A stretch of 64,000 nucleotides of DNA from Byssochlamys sp. IMV 00236 (GCA_001931875.2 MSJH02000828.1:212374-276373), one strand, 5' to 3'; counted from the first letter of the stretch, positions 47,405 through 61,300 are shown. Notes: a model not told the origin generated them from the letters alone. Program-made: numbers and translations.

Positions 47405-50400
47405 TTATATAGCTCTTATTTAAGAATTAATATTATTAATAATACTTACTTTAATTCTTCTATTCTTACTAATTATTTTAGAGAAATTTATTAAATATAT
47501 TATTACTAGCTATAGGCTAGAATAATATAAATATTATTATTTAATATATAAATATATTAGTAAAGCTAAGACTATTATAAATAAAATAAACTATTAAGTT
47601 AAAATATACTTTTAAGAGCTTTAATAAGAATTTACTATTATTTAATAGAGACTTAAATAAAAAATTACTAAACTTAAGGCTATTTAATAATATTAAAAGA
47701 CTTAGCTTTAAAAAAAAGAATAATAATATATTTAAGCTATTTTTAAAAGAGACTAAGCTTATTATATAATTATACTTACTATAAATATATCTTTATTTAT
47801 ATTTAAATTTAAGCTTAATATTAAAAGGCCTATAGCTATTTTAATAAGAATATTTAAAATATTTATTATTATATCTTTTTTTACTTCTAGATTTTTAGAG
47901 AGACTTTTTAACTTAAATAAATTTAAAGGTAACTAAAAAGATCTTTAGTATTTTATAACCTAGATTTAAGAGAAGATAATAATTAACTAAGATTAATTCT
48001 TAACCTCCTAGAGTTATATAGTCTATATAATTAATTACTTAAAGAATATATCTTATACTTAAATATTATTCTATATTAAAAATAAGACTTATATTCTTAA
48101 TAATTACTAAAAGATTTTAAATATTTTAAAGCATATATTTAATAACTTTAATTATATAAATAATATATATAATAAACTATTTAACCTTTATTAAATTAAT
48201 AAGAAATTTAAAATCTTTTTTATTAAGTTTTAATACCTAGTATTAAAAAAAAATATTTAAAAGAATATTATTTATCTTGCTTAAGTAAGCTATTAATTAA
48301 GAATTTTAAGGAATATTATTATATAGCTAATCTCTAAGTTATAAATATTACTAATTTATTAAGTTTTTATAAAACCTTAAGAACTACTGCTATTAATATA
48401 TTATAAACTAGCCTTTTATTATAAAGATTTATACTACTATTTTAAAATTTATTTAATATATTTAATCTTTCTTACTTATTTTAAATCTTACTTTAGCTAT
48501 AAGATATAATAATTAGCCTTAGAAAAGCTCTATATAGAAAAATAAACTAGTCCTAATATAGCTATATAACTTAATAAATTTAAGTACTTTTAAATATTTA
48601 AGTAAAAAAAGGTATAATCTATTATATTATAAAACTAGCGCCTGCTTTTATTATAGCTTCTTAAAATATTATATTAGAAATTACCTATATTTAGATAATT
48701 ATTAGAAGATTTAAATTATAGCTATATATAAACTTTATCTCTAGACTTTTTAAGTAATCTAGTTTCTAGACTTATATAATTTATTCCTTAGCTAGTTTTT
48801 AATAAAAAAAGTAAGCTTAAAGTAAGTTATAGCTAGGCTTAAGAATTATATATTATTTAAATCTTTACTACTATTATTTATAAAATTAACCTTAAGAAAT
48901 ACTTATAATAATTAAAATTAATAATATTACTTATAATATTAAAAAAAAGATTTACTTATTAATTTATACTCTATTTAATATTAGAGCTAAAAAATAAAAA
49001 TTTATAAATTAAAGATAGGCTAAAGATTAAAAGTTAAAGCTTATCTCTTTAAAGAGCTTAATTATCTTATATATATTTAATAAAAAAGAATTAGAGAATA
49101 GGAAGATTATATACTATATTTAAGTAAATATAAGAATTAAAGATTATTTTAAAAAAGATACTAAGTTTTATATTATTTAATTAGCGTATTATCTTATTAT
49201 CTTAAGACTTCTTTAATTATTATAACCTATATTTATAATTTACTACTTATAATATTATTTTTAATAATAATTATTATTAAAAGAATTATAATATACTCTT
49301 AAAGCTAATTAAGATATTTACCTTATATAATATTTCTTTAAAAGCTTTATTTTAATACTTATCTTTAAGATCTAGAGGATTAAAAGAGAGAAATATAGCT
49401 TTTATTTTTTTAGCTGCTTATTTTATTTATACTTAAAGAAATATTTAAATATTTATAATTACCTTAGAGAATCTAGATATTACTTTAAGAATTAAATAAG
49501 TTTAAAAAAAAGACTTTACCCGCTTATTACTTAAGAAATTTAAGAATTATATTAATATCTTTTCTCTTAAGGAGGCTAAGTACTTATTATTATATTATTT
49601 TTATAATTATAATATTAAGCTATTAGAAGAGAAGTTATTTCTTTTTAAACTCTTATATATTATATTTTAGGATAAATTAAAGGTCTTAAAGGAATAGATT
49701 AAAAAAATTTAAAAAAGAGATTTATTTACTTAAGTTTATTACCTGCTATATTTTTAATTTTATTTATTAAGAAGTCTAGTAAAGAAATATAAATCTATAT
49801 AGATTATTAAGCTTTAAATATAATAACTATTAAAGATTAATATCTCTTATCTTTAATTAAAGAGACTTTAAATAATTTAAAAGAAATAAAGTATTTTATA
49901 AAGATTAATATTATTTCTATATTTAATAACCTTTATATTAAGAAGAGATAAGAATATCTAACTGCTTTCTATACTTAATTTAGCCTATTTAAATTATTAA
50001 TAATACTATTTAATTTAATAAAAGTACTAGTAATATTTTAATAGTTTATTAATAATACCCTATAAGATTATCTTAATATCTTTTATACTATATATCTTAA
50101 TAATATTCTAATATATAATATAATCTATTTTAAATATATTTAATATATTTATATTATTTTATAAAAGCTATATAAAGTAAGCTTATATATAAAAATCTAA
50201 AAGTATAAGTTTATTATCTCTAAGACTAAGTTCTTAAGTATTATTATTAGCTAGAATTATATTAAGATAAACTTAGATAAGATAAAAATAATTGCTAAAT
50301 AGAAGATTTTAACCTATATAATTAATATATAAACTTTTATTAAGTTTAGTAATTTTTATTATTAGTTTATTTATAACTTTTTTAAAATAATTATATTATT

Positions 50401-52821
50401 TATAAACTTAATCTAGAAGAGAGTTTTTTTTAATTAAATATTTACTTATTAGTCTAGTTTTAAAGCCTTAAAAGAAGTATTTATTTAAGCCTTAATCTTA
50501 AAGCTATTTAATTAGACTTATAAGGTTATAGTTAAAACTAACTTATCTAATTATATATTAGCTAAAGTTATATTTTAATATAATAATAAGAGAATCTTAT
50601 ATCTTATTATATTTTTCTTAAAAAAGCTTTTTATTATAAAATATAATTATAAGATTTATAATAAAGAATTATTAATAATTATTTACTATTTTAAGAAATA
50701 ATACTCTAAGTTTAAAGATATACTATTACTAATTAAAATTATTATAAATTATTATAATTTAAAATATTTTATATTAATTAAGCTATTAAACTAGTAATAG
50801 GCCTATTAATTTAAGTTCTTATCCTAATTTAACTTCTAAATTATATATTATTCTAAAAAATAAGGAGTAAAGCCTAATACTTTAATTAAGAGGTTAGAAG
50901 ATCTCTTTAAAAAGGGAGATAAATAGCTATAGTATTAGAGTTAAATAGTTTTAAAGAAAAAAAATCTTAACTTATAAATTTAAAGATCTCTAAAACTAGA
51001 AGCTATTATTAAGAATTAAATAGTAAGATATATTTATTTTACTAATTTAATAGCTTAAAAGATTAAAAATCTTATTAAACTTATAAGAATATCTATTTAA
51101 CTTATTTTAAAAAATTAAATTATTTAGCTAAAAGAATCTATTTAATCTATCTTACTATTTAACTAGTTTATTAAAATTATTTAACTAGCTAAAGAGATAA
51201 TTTAGCCTATTAAAGAGATTATTTAGCTTATTAAAGAAATAGCTTTATCTATTAAATAAGACTAATTAAATCTTTTTATTATATCTAATAAATTAAAATA
51301 TTTATTTAATATTAAAGACTTATTAAATATAGCTTACTTATTTAATAATTTAATATAGTCTATTCTATAAGCCTTAAATTATAAAGCTAACTATTATCTT
51401 AAGATTATATTAATTAATTATTAATAAAGAGAAAAATATTTATATTATAAAGACTATTTATATATTTCTAATTATAATAAGCTAAAAACTTATTTATTAT
51501 AAAAATATTATAATAAATATATATCTAAATACTTTAGAAAATATAAACTTTATAACTTAATCTTATAAGAGTATTATTAGCTAAATATATACTAATATAT
51601 AAATTACTAGACTTAGAATTACTATACTTATTATTATATTATACTCTTAAATAAAGATTATTAAAGAGTCTTATATTAGCTTTTTATCTTTAAATACTTT
51701 TAGTAAGATATTTTAATAGATTTTATTATTAAACTTATATCTTATTAAAGTTATAATACTATATTAATTATTATAGATTAATTTATAAAAATAAAGTACT
51801 TTATTTTTTATTAGGCTATTTATAATATTAAAAGAATAGCGTAATTATATATTTACTATATATAGAAGCTTTATAAGCTATTAAAGACTATAATATTTAA
51901 TTAAAAGCCTTAGTTTATTATTATTTTTTAAAAATACTTAATTTAATATTTAAATATTATAAACCTATTATTTATTATTTATTATCTTAAGACTAATAAT
52001 TAAATTAAAAGAATAAATATTATTTTAAAATAATACTTATGCGCTTATATTAGCTATTTATAAAATAATTAAGTTAATTAATTATCTTTAGCTAAGTTTA
52101 TATTAAACTCCTACTATTTTAAGACTATTAAAATATTATTTTTTTTACTAATTATAGGTTTTATCTATATATAGAATTTAAGCTTATTTAGCCTATAAAT
52201 TAGCCTGCTATTAAAAATACTAAAGCCTTTATTAAAAAAATATAAGATATTATAGATTATATTTATATTTATATTTATATTATTTAAGCCTATTATAAAA
52301 AGTAAACTAACTATTATTAAACCTTAGCTTATTATTATTATATAAGATAATCTATTTAATTAAATATTTAAAATATTTATACTTAGCGCTTTTAGAAGAA
52401 ATTTAATTAAAAAAATCTTAGCCTATTTTATATTATTAAGATTATTAGCCTATATATTTATTAACTTAACTTACCTGCCTTAATATATATTTATCTTATA
52501 TTTAATATTAGCTTACTTTATCTTATTATTAAAAACTTTATACTTAGATAAAAATAACTTTTATTATTACCTATTAAAATTAATAGCCTTAAGAAATAAG
52601 TTATTAAAAATATCCTAGACTTTTAATAGAAATACTATAGCTATAAAGGCCTTTAATTATAATATATTATAAAGTAATTAGATTATAATAACTTAATTAA
52701 AAAATCTATATATTACTTATAATATACTTAAGAAATTATTATAAATTTTTATTATTACTATTTAAATAAGCTAAAGCTTAAAAATAATCTTAATAAAGCT
52801 TAATTTTAAAAAAGGAAATAT

Positions 52822-53161
52822 TATTATAGTATTAATATAAGAAATAAAAGAGTTTTAAAAAAAGCTACTTTAAGGCGCCTTAATAAAATAATTAACCTAT
52901 TAGCTAATACTTACTTAACCTAGAAGAGTAAGATTTAAACTTTTTTAAATTATATAAGAAGTTATATAATCTTATAAAGATATCTTTAGTATATAGCTTA
53001 ATTTAAATTTAAGCTCTTTAAATTATATCTTATTTATTAAGCTTACTTATAATAGCTTATTTTAGTTTAAATTAGCTAAATAGAGATCCTATAGCCTAGT
53101 CCTAGTATTAACTACCTTACTCTATTTATTCTAACTTACTTCCTAAGCCTATACCTTAATA
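52822..53161 (+). repeat. 3' LTR (340 bp)
   Basis: Same length as the 5' LTR, preceded by a polypurine tract and followed by the ATAAA duplication at 53162-53166. Confidence 0.9.
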
Positions 53162-53313
53162 ATAAAGCTTTATATCTTATTTATCTTTTATAGGCTTATA
53201 TATCTCTTTCTTTTATTTTATTATTATAGAGATTTTAATATAAGATAAAATTTAAATCTATATATATAATATAATCTCTTATATATAGTTTAAAATAAAT
53301 ATTAAAGTAGTTA

Positions 53314-53358
53314 TATAGGCGGTTTAGTTCAGTTTAGGGGGGGGCTAAACTGCCTATA
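53314..53358. repeat. GC-rich hairpin with G8 run
   Basis: Arms TATAGGCGGTTTAG (53314-53327) and CTAAACTGCCTATA (53345-53358) are complementary with one mismatch and flank a loop ending in eight Gs (53337-53344). AGTTTAG-like words recur for the next 170 bp. This resembles transposon terminal and subterminal repeats of hAT type, but no partner end was found. Confidence 0.6.
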
Positions 53359-53679
53359 GCGGTTTTTAGTTTAGGGCAGAAAAACTATACTTAAATTAAA
53401 CTATACTCTAGTAATTTAGTTTAAAACTAAAAAAACTAAAATATTTGCTAAGATCGGGCATTAAACTAACTTAAGTTAGATTTTGCTTAAATAGTTTAGT
53501 TTAAATAGTTTATATAATTCGCAATATTTATATAGTCTATAGTATTATAGGTATTAATACTCTATATTATTTTATATTATTATTAAAGTTATAGACCTTT
53601 AAATCTATAGCTAAGAAATAGCTTAAATATAATATTATTATATTAATCTAAAAATATAAAGAAAGTCTTTTAAGATATT

Positions 53680-53750
53680 ATTAAATATATATATACATAT
53701 ATATATATAGAGTAATAGCTATAGAAATATATATATATATATATATATAA
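53680..53750. repeat. (TA)n microsatellite pair
   Basis: Two runs of alternating TA interrupted by a short unique segment (AGAGTAATAGCTATAGAA). Confidence 0.85.
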
Positions 53751-54793
53751 ACCATAGTGTTAACACAGGATTATTATATAATATATATAATTTTTCTTAA
53801 AAGCTAAAGTTATTAAACTAGAGAATATATATTTAATTATTACTAATATTCTAAATAAAAGGTATTTTCTAGTATTTTCTAAATTATTCTCTAACTTTTA
53901 TAAAAAATATATAAATCTTATATATATTTTAAGGTTACTATAAATTTAACTTAAGTTAGATTTATTAAAACTATATTATATTTAATTATTTCTTTTTTAT
54001 TTAGATATAGTTTCTAAGTTAGATATTATTTTTTTGCAATAAATAATCTCCTACTTTAGCTATTAAGCTTAACTATTTTATTATATATTAAAGATACTTA
54101 TTTTTCTTTAATTTAGCTTTATTAATATAATATTATAATAATAAAATAAAAGTCTTTTTTCTTATTAACTGCAAGAAATAATTCTGTGCTAAAAGAAGAA
54201 ATTAATATAGTTATTTTTAACTAAGATCTTATAGATTACAGTCTTAAATTATAAGATACTTTCCTCTACTATTTAGAGAAGCAATTAAAGTAATCCTCTA
54301 AATATACTAGAATTATTAGTCCTATATTAAATCAGCTACTTATATTTTTATTAGTATACTAAATATAGTAAGCTAAGTTATTTAGTAGTTTTTTAGAGTA
54401 GACTATAAGTAGAAATATATATCCTGCATATTAATATTAGGTAATAAAGTTTATTAATTTACCTTTTATATAATATTAAGAAAAAAAAGAAGGCAAGGGT
54501 AAATATAAGGATTACTAATAATATTATTAAATTAAATAAGAAATATAATAATTTTAGTAAAAGTAGATTTAAAGTTAATAAAAGAGTTCTTAATAATATC
54601 TAAATCTAAATTAATATTAAAAGGTATTGCAGATTTAGGGACTTAGGGTTAATATTATCTTCTAATACTATTAAGTTAAATAAAATAGTTTTTAAAGAAG
54701 AATAATTAGATTCTATAAAATAATAATAGAAATTATAGATATTATAACTATAGTTTATAATATATAATAGAAAATTAAGATAAGCTTTTAGTT

Positions 54794-54827
54794 TTTATAT
54801 ATTCTAACTTAAGTTAGAATATATAAA
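54794..54827. repeat. 34 bp perfect palindrome
   Basis: The palindrome-family copy centred after 54810 extends to 17 bases per arm without mismatch (arms read TTTATATATTCTAACTT and its exact complement). Confidence 0.9.
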
Positions 54828-55069
54828 TATAGCATAATAATCTAATAATTTAATTACCTAATTAGTCTTAGTGCAATACTAGCATAAAATAAATAATATA
54901 ATTAGCGCTTTATTAGCTATATATACTTAGCTAAAGACCTTATAGTAAAGTTAAATTCTATTCTCTAAAATAATCCTGTTTTTTTGCTCTTTCCCTATCT
55001 CTATCTTTTACTACTCCCCTATACCTTAAATCTAATAAAGTTTAATTTAGCCTATCTGCTAGATAAGTT

Positions 55070-55215
55070 ATAATTAGCAATAAGGATTAATATTTTAACT
55101 TAAGTTAAATTATTACTATATCTTAGCTTACTTATTAAATAAATTATAATTAATAATAAGGGCTAATATTTTAACTTAAGTTAAATTATTACTATGCTAA
55201 ATAAGTTATAATTAG
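55070..55215. repeat. Tandem duplication, 76 bp period
   Basis: Two adjacent copies of a segment with AATATTTTAACTTAAGTT and a following AAATTATTACTAT, offset by 76 bp, each carrying one palindrome; a third partial start (AAGTTATAATTAG) follows. Confidence 0.75.
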
Positions 55216-55446
55216 TCTTAATCTATAAGGAATTAGAGTAATATTTCTTTACTCGCATAAATTGCTAAAATTTAATATTTATTTCTCTACTTATACTTAA
55301 CCTATAAGAAATTAGAATAATATTTCTTTACCTATTTAGACCTATTAAAATCTAGTATTTCTTTCTATTCTTAACCTATAAGAAATTAAAATAATATTTC
55401 TTTACCTATATAAATCTGTTAAAAATCTAATACCTATTTTTATATT
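55216..55446. repeat. Three diverged tandem copies (CCTATAAGAAATTA...)
   Basis: The words CTATAAGGAATTAGAGTAAT, CTATAAGAAATTAGAATAAT and CTATAAGAAATTAAAATAAT start at 55223, 55312 and 55376, each followed by ATTTCTTTAC. Differences are transitions. Confidence 0.8.
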
Positions 55447-58257
55447 CTTTATCTATTATATATCTATTATAATTAGCAGAATTAAACTAAAAAAAATCTA
55501 ATTTAAGTTAGATTTAGATTTTTAGCTATATCTTATAAAAAGGTTATAATAGCTTCAGCTACTAATATTCTTTAAAAAATAACTAAGAATATTATTACTA
55601 TAGATATTATTAAAGAAGATAAGATTGCCTTAATACTAATAAAGACTTTTTTAAGTATTATAGTCCTTAATATTAAATACCTTAAGACTAAGTAAAAAGA
55701 CTTATTAAATAGGGACTTAGACTAAAAATATATCTAGACTTTATATAAGGATTTTAGCTAAAAGATTAAGTAATTTAAGCCTAAATTATAGCTAAAGGCA
55801 ATTATAAATAAGTCTTTTTTCTAAAAGATATTAAAGGCCTATTAATATTTTTTTATAAAAGAGATAAATATAGTAATTATTAGAAATAAGATATATTTAA
55901 GGAAAGGCTTTATAATTAATAACTTTGTATTTTTATTAAAATTATTAAAAGATATAAAACAGCTAATATTATAGTCTAAATAGTATTAAAGGCAGACCCT
56001 TTTATTAATATTAAAAGATTAGGCTATAGTAGTAATAAAGAATATAATAAATATTAACAGCGAGAAAATTAAATATTTATACTTAAAGATAAGCTATTCT
56101 AACTTAAGTTAGATTTCTTCTAATATATCTTTAGGCTTATATCTAAGCTGTTAATTTATATAATATAGATATAATAAATAATAATTTATTATTAATACTC
56201 TGGGTTAATAGAGTTAATTCCTTTAAAATAAATACTAAGAAAAGAATAATAGTTATTTTTATTTATTAGTAGAGTAATAAGCTTATTAAAATAGAATAAT
56301 AGCGCTTCTTTAAGCTAAAGGCTTTTAAAGAGTATATTTACTAAAAACTTAGAATTTAAATTGCTTACTCTATATAATCTTTTACTATCTTATACTACTT
56401 AATTTAATAGGACTAAGTTTAGTAGTATATAAAGATATAATATAATGCTTTTTATTTTTTATAAATTATAGGGGAATTAATAGTTAACTAAAAATTTAAT
56501 TATATAAGTAGATAATAAATGCTTATTAAGTATTAAATTCTAACTTAGGTTAATTTTAAAATCCTTAATTTAAATAGTTCTTTTACTTTACTAATATAGT
56601 CTTAGGCTTTATAATAACTAAGGCTAGCAGGGCTAATTAAGGGCTTATTATTAACTATTATTATAATTTATTAGATTATAACTTATAAATATTATTTTTT
56701 TTTATTATTACAGATTATAAGTCTAGGTACTTATAATCTTTAATTAATACTTAGTTTTTTAATAAGTATTCTTTACTATAATTAAAAAATATTAATACTA
56801 TAATTAAGGCAGATATATAATACCTAATATTTTTATTCTCTCTCTTTAACTAAGATTATATAGCTGTATAGAGAAATATTAGCGCAAATAAAGATATAAC
56901 CTATCCTACTTAATAAGATTTAACTTAAGTTAGATCTAAAGTTTTTAACTAAACTAATATATAATAAAGATAAGTAAATAAAATTAAATAAATATATAAT
57001 ACTATCTATAAAGCAGTTATTAAAGTATATTACCTTCTAAATATATTTTAAGTAAATATATCCTCTAGCCGCATTAACTGCTCTTAAAGATTTTAAATAG
57101 CTTAATACTCTTTATAAGATATTTTTTAAGGCTAGAGGTCTATATAAAAAAAGTAAAATTATAGAATTTCTTAATAATACCGCAGTTATAATTAAGAAGA
57201 AGAGATATTTATTTAATAATTTAAAACTTATATATAAGATATTATTTAATCTAACCTAAGTTAGAATTAAATATATATTTATATTTTTATATATAGCTTA
57301 AGAAACTATCTGCAGTATTATAAGACTAAATTCTTAATAATTATAATAAAAAAAGTATTAAGATTAAATAAACTTATTTTAAATGTTTTTTATGCTATAA
57401 TTAAATATATATTATACTTATATTATATAACTCTATAAGACTTATATTTATAAAGATTATAAAACTCTTTAATAATAAGGCAATAATAATAAGTTAATTA
57501 TAATCTAACTTAAGTTAAATTATTATTAATTAACTCTATTATAAGAAGATAAATTATAGGCATATATAAATTTTAATAAAATTACCGCCTATATATAATT
57601 TAGAGATAATAGCTAAATTAAGAAAATTAGAGTCTTAAATAATAATTGCAGCTGCAATCTCCTTAAAAATCTAAATAATATTATTAATGCTATATAGCAA
57701 TACTAATAGATTAAAGAATATTTAATTAAGATATTATATAATAAATAGGCAGAAAAACATATAGTAAATTTAAAGTTAAAAGACTTTATATAGACTAAAG
57801 TAAGTAGACTATAATCTAACTTAAGTTAATTACTAATATATTTAAGCAAAGTAAGATAAATATATCTATATTTTATAAGATACTATATTAATATTGCTAA
57901 AATATAAGTAGAAGCTTAATCTAGATAATATTAATAAGTTCCTTAAAATATATATACTTAATTTAATTAATAATATTAAGAAGTAAAAAAAGATATATAA
58001 GAAAATTAAATTATAAAAACATAAATTACTTTTTTTATATCTTAATAAGCAGTATAATCTAGTTAAGCTATAAAAGAAAGAAATTAAGAACTAATTAAAT
58101 ATATTTAAGAAGGTATTATTAAATCTTTTTAGCCTTAAAAAGAGAAGACTAAATAATAAGTATATATTCTAACTTAAGTTAGATTTTATAGTTATTAATC
58201 TTAGAAATATCTCTAAAAATTAGCCTATAAATATAATAGAGCAAAGTATAGCAGGTA

Positions 58258-58370
58258 TAATAAAATAAAATATAATAAATAAAATAAAATAGAGTATAAT
58301 AATAGATAAAATAAAATAGAGTATAATAATAAGCAAAATAAAATAAAATATAATAAATTAAAGTATTATT
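58258..58370. repeat. AT-rich minisatellite (about 33 bp units)
   Basis: Three to four imperfect copies of AAAATAAAATAGAGTATAAT followed by AATA-type spacers. Confidence 0.8.
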
Positions 58371-61300
58371 ATTAACTTACTCTAAGAGGCTAAGATTATA
58401 GTTTATTAATTTATCTTAGCTTAAGAATATAAAAAAATTATAACTAATATAAGAGAGCCTATAAAAGATTTATTTAAGCTATTTTCTCTTTTTTTTTTAA
58501 TAAAAAAAAAGCTAAAAAGAAAATTAAATAAGGATTAAAAAATATATCTACCTTTAATAAGAGAGAAAAAAAAATAAAAAGTCTTAAGAATAAGATTACT
58601 TTTAGAAATAAGATAGCTTCTCTATTATTATAAATATTAAATATTCTAAATAAATTCTAACTTAAGTTAGATTTAGATAATATTTATTAGTATATAAGTT
58701 CTCTTCCTTAGTCTTATAAGCTCTAATATATTTTAAAATTTTAATAATAACTTCTCTTATTATAAGATAACTTTCTTCTCTTAATAATATAGGACCTTTA
58801 TTTCTTATTATTATTTTAAGAGATAATAATTAAAAGATAGAAATAATAGAATAGCCGGGCTCTTATATAAATATAAAATATTATATTATTTATCTTAAAA
58901 CTTTTAAATATATATAAAAAGAATTCTAACTTAAGTTAAAATATTATAGATATTATATTATTGTTAATACTATTATCTTCTAGTTTTTTTTTTCTTACTT
59001 TATTCTAATATAGATATATTAAGATTACTAAGTCCTTTATTATAGTTTCAGAATTATATTATTTATATTCTTATAGAGACTTATAAGACTCCTTTATCTT
59101 TAAATATTAATATCTAGGATATAAATTTTAATTATAATCCTATTAAATAATATAAGCCCTAATCTAAAGCTAATATTCTTAACTTAACTAAACTTAAGAT
59201 AATAAGATATAGTTAAAGAAAAGTTATTATCTATTTAGCTCTTTTAAAATAGATTTAGATTTTTAAATTTTAATAAAATAAAATAAAGTTTATAAAATAG
59301 TAATCTAAGTTTTAATAAGTAAAAATAAAAACTTAATTATATATATAATAATATTATTAAGAAATTATAGATAATATTTCTAGCATCTTATATATATAAT
59401 ATTTATATTACTCTATATTTCTTTAATATCTTTATAAAAGAAGAAATAGCACTAGCTTAATAGCTACCTATATAAAAAGGGCTATATATTAATTTAGAGA
59501 TAAGACTTAGAAAAATAATAATATTTAAAATATATTAATTATAAAGGTAAGAACTAGGTAATTAATATAGATTTTATTACTAATATTTTCTTTAGAAAAC
59601 TTTTAATCTAATATATATACTAGATATATTATATAATCAGATCCTATATTTTATTATAGAATATTACTAATTATTTTAAATAGTTAAATATATTTAGTTC
59701 TACTATATATTATATATAGCTGCTAGTAATTTATATCTAGAGTTATTTAACTAATATTAGATTTAAGCACGCCTTTTTAAATTTAAGGAGATTAATTATA
59801 TTAAAATACTATTATATTTATTAAAGTAAGAAAAGATTTTTTTAGCATTAGATTATTAGACTAATTAAAGTTAATATTCTTTTCTTACTATAACTAGGTA
59901 TTTTATTAATATAAAATAAGTATATAGAGAAGTACTCTTAGCCTTTAATCTTATTTATAAATTATATATTAGGAAAAACTTAGCTAAAATACTATTAAAA
60001 AATCTTTATTAATATAATCTATAATATTAGATTCTTACTATTATTATAAATAATATAAGTAATAATATTACCTTAATAGCGGAGCTAGATAAAAGCCTAA
60101 GAGATAAGCTTAAAATAGATTTATTATTAGAAGATTTCTAAGATATAATATTAAATTAATTTATTTTAAATTGTTATTATATTCTATATTTAGTATATAT
60201 TTTATAATTTATAGTTAATGCTTTACTAGGTAAACTTTATATTAATATTTTTATTAATAATAGTATTAGTTAGGATATAAAAAAAGATAGAGGCCTATTA
60301 TATCTTTAGAATATTCTAATATTATTAGAAAAGGTATTCTCTATTTAACTTAAGTTAGATTAATATTAATAGATTTCTATATAGGTTTATAAGATTATTA
60401 GATTTATTAATATAAGCCCTTAGTATTAAGAATATTTCCTAATATTATAATAATTAAGTATTAATTAGCTAAAATTATTACTTCTTAATTATTAGACACA
60501 ATAGAATTTAATATATTTTATATTTATATATGCCCTTAAACTATATGCAGTAATTAGACAATTTATTATATTATAGGCTAATAAAGATATTTATTTTCTG
60601 ATATTATCCCCTATTAAATAGTATTAGGTTAAATATCTTATTAAGTTAATTTAGCTATTCTATAATCTTATTCTTACTATATTAAAGATAAATAGTCTAT
60701 TAATTTATAAGGTTTTTAAAATCTATAATACTATCTTTAATTATCTTAATAACTATATAGAGTGTTTAAAATTAAAAAGAGCTATATAGAAGATATAACT
60801 CTAAAATACTTTATTTAAAGCTTATAATAAGTTATAAACTTATTATGCTAAAATATATAAATCTTAAGGATTTATATATATAATTATAATAATCCTTTAC
60901 CCTAGTATAAAACTTAAATATTTTAAAACTTAAGTCTAGTAAGATATAATAAAAAACTAATATAATATTTATAAAAAGATTTTTTATAAGATATTTTAAT
61001 ACTATAATAATTAAAATCTAAATATTAAGGTATAATTAAGAACCTATTTATTAGTCTTAATCTTAGATTATATACTTATATAATCTAAATATTATTATCT
61101 CCCTTTAAGTACTACTAGTATTTATTAAGAAATTTAAACTTATTTTACTAAAGGTAATATTCTATTTAATATTATACTTAAATTATATAATATTATTTTA
61201 ACTTAAGTTAGATTAGGTTTATTAAAATTAAATAATATTCTTAATTATTAGAGAATTAATAAATACTAATTCCTAATTTTTATAATAATAGCCTGAGATT

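Larger units (their letters stand above)
47065..53161 (+). mobile_element. Ty3/gypsy LTR retrotransposon, RIP-degraded
   Basis: Two direct LTRs of exactly 340 bp (47065-47404 and 52822-53161) bound a 5.4 kb interior. The same five bases, ATAAA, lie just outside both ends (47060-47064 and 53162-53166), a target-site duplication. A purine tract (AAAAAAGGAAA-like, about 52808-52819) precedes the 3' LTR. On the plus strand the order is reverse transcriptase, then RNase H, then integrase: YLNNILIY at 50093-50116, FSNFYY near 50345, YNYKIYNKELL near 50643, and an MDFITK-like block near 51717. This order defines Ty3/gypsy. Stops throughout make it dead; the RT motif has lost both catalytic aspartates. 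The LTR start reads TATT where TGTT is expected. Confidence 0.92.
53466..61212. repeat. Dispersed 16 bp palindrome family (17 copies)
   Basis: Consensus TCTAACTTAAGTTAGA. Centres lie after bases 53472, 53952, 54810, 55101, 55177, 55504, 56105, 56546, 56926, 57257, 57511, 57822, 58175, 58663, 58932, 60351 and 61204. Copies at 56546 (CTTAGG centre) and 57257 (CCTAAG centre) keep G/C bases, so the original centre was probably CCTAGG or CCNNGG. Spacing is irregular, 76 to 1419 bp. I saw no copy elsewhere in the window. Confidence 0.85.

Noticed and set aside
53466..61212. Palindrome array as a CRISPR-like array or telomere repeat
   Set aside because: Spacing is irregular (76-1419 bp), the host is a fungus, and the unit is not TTAGGG; a telomere-like reading of its CCTAGG centre is only numerology.
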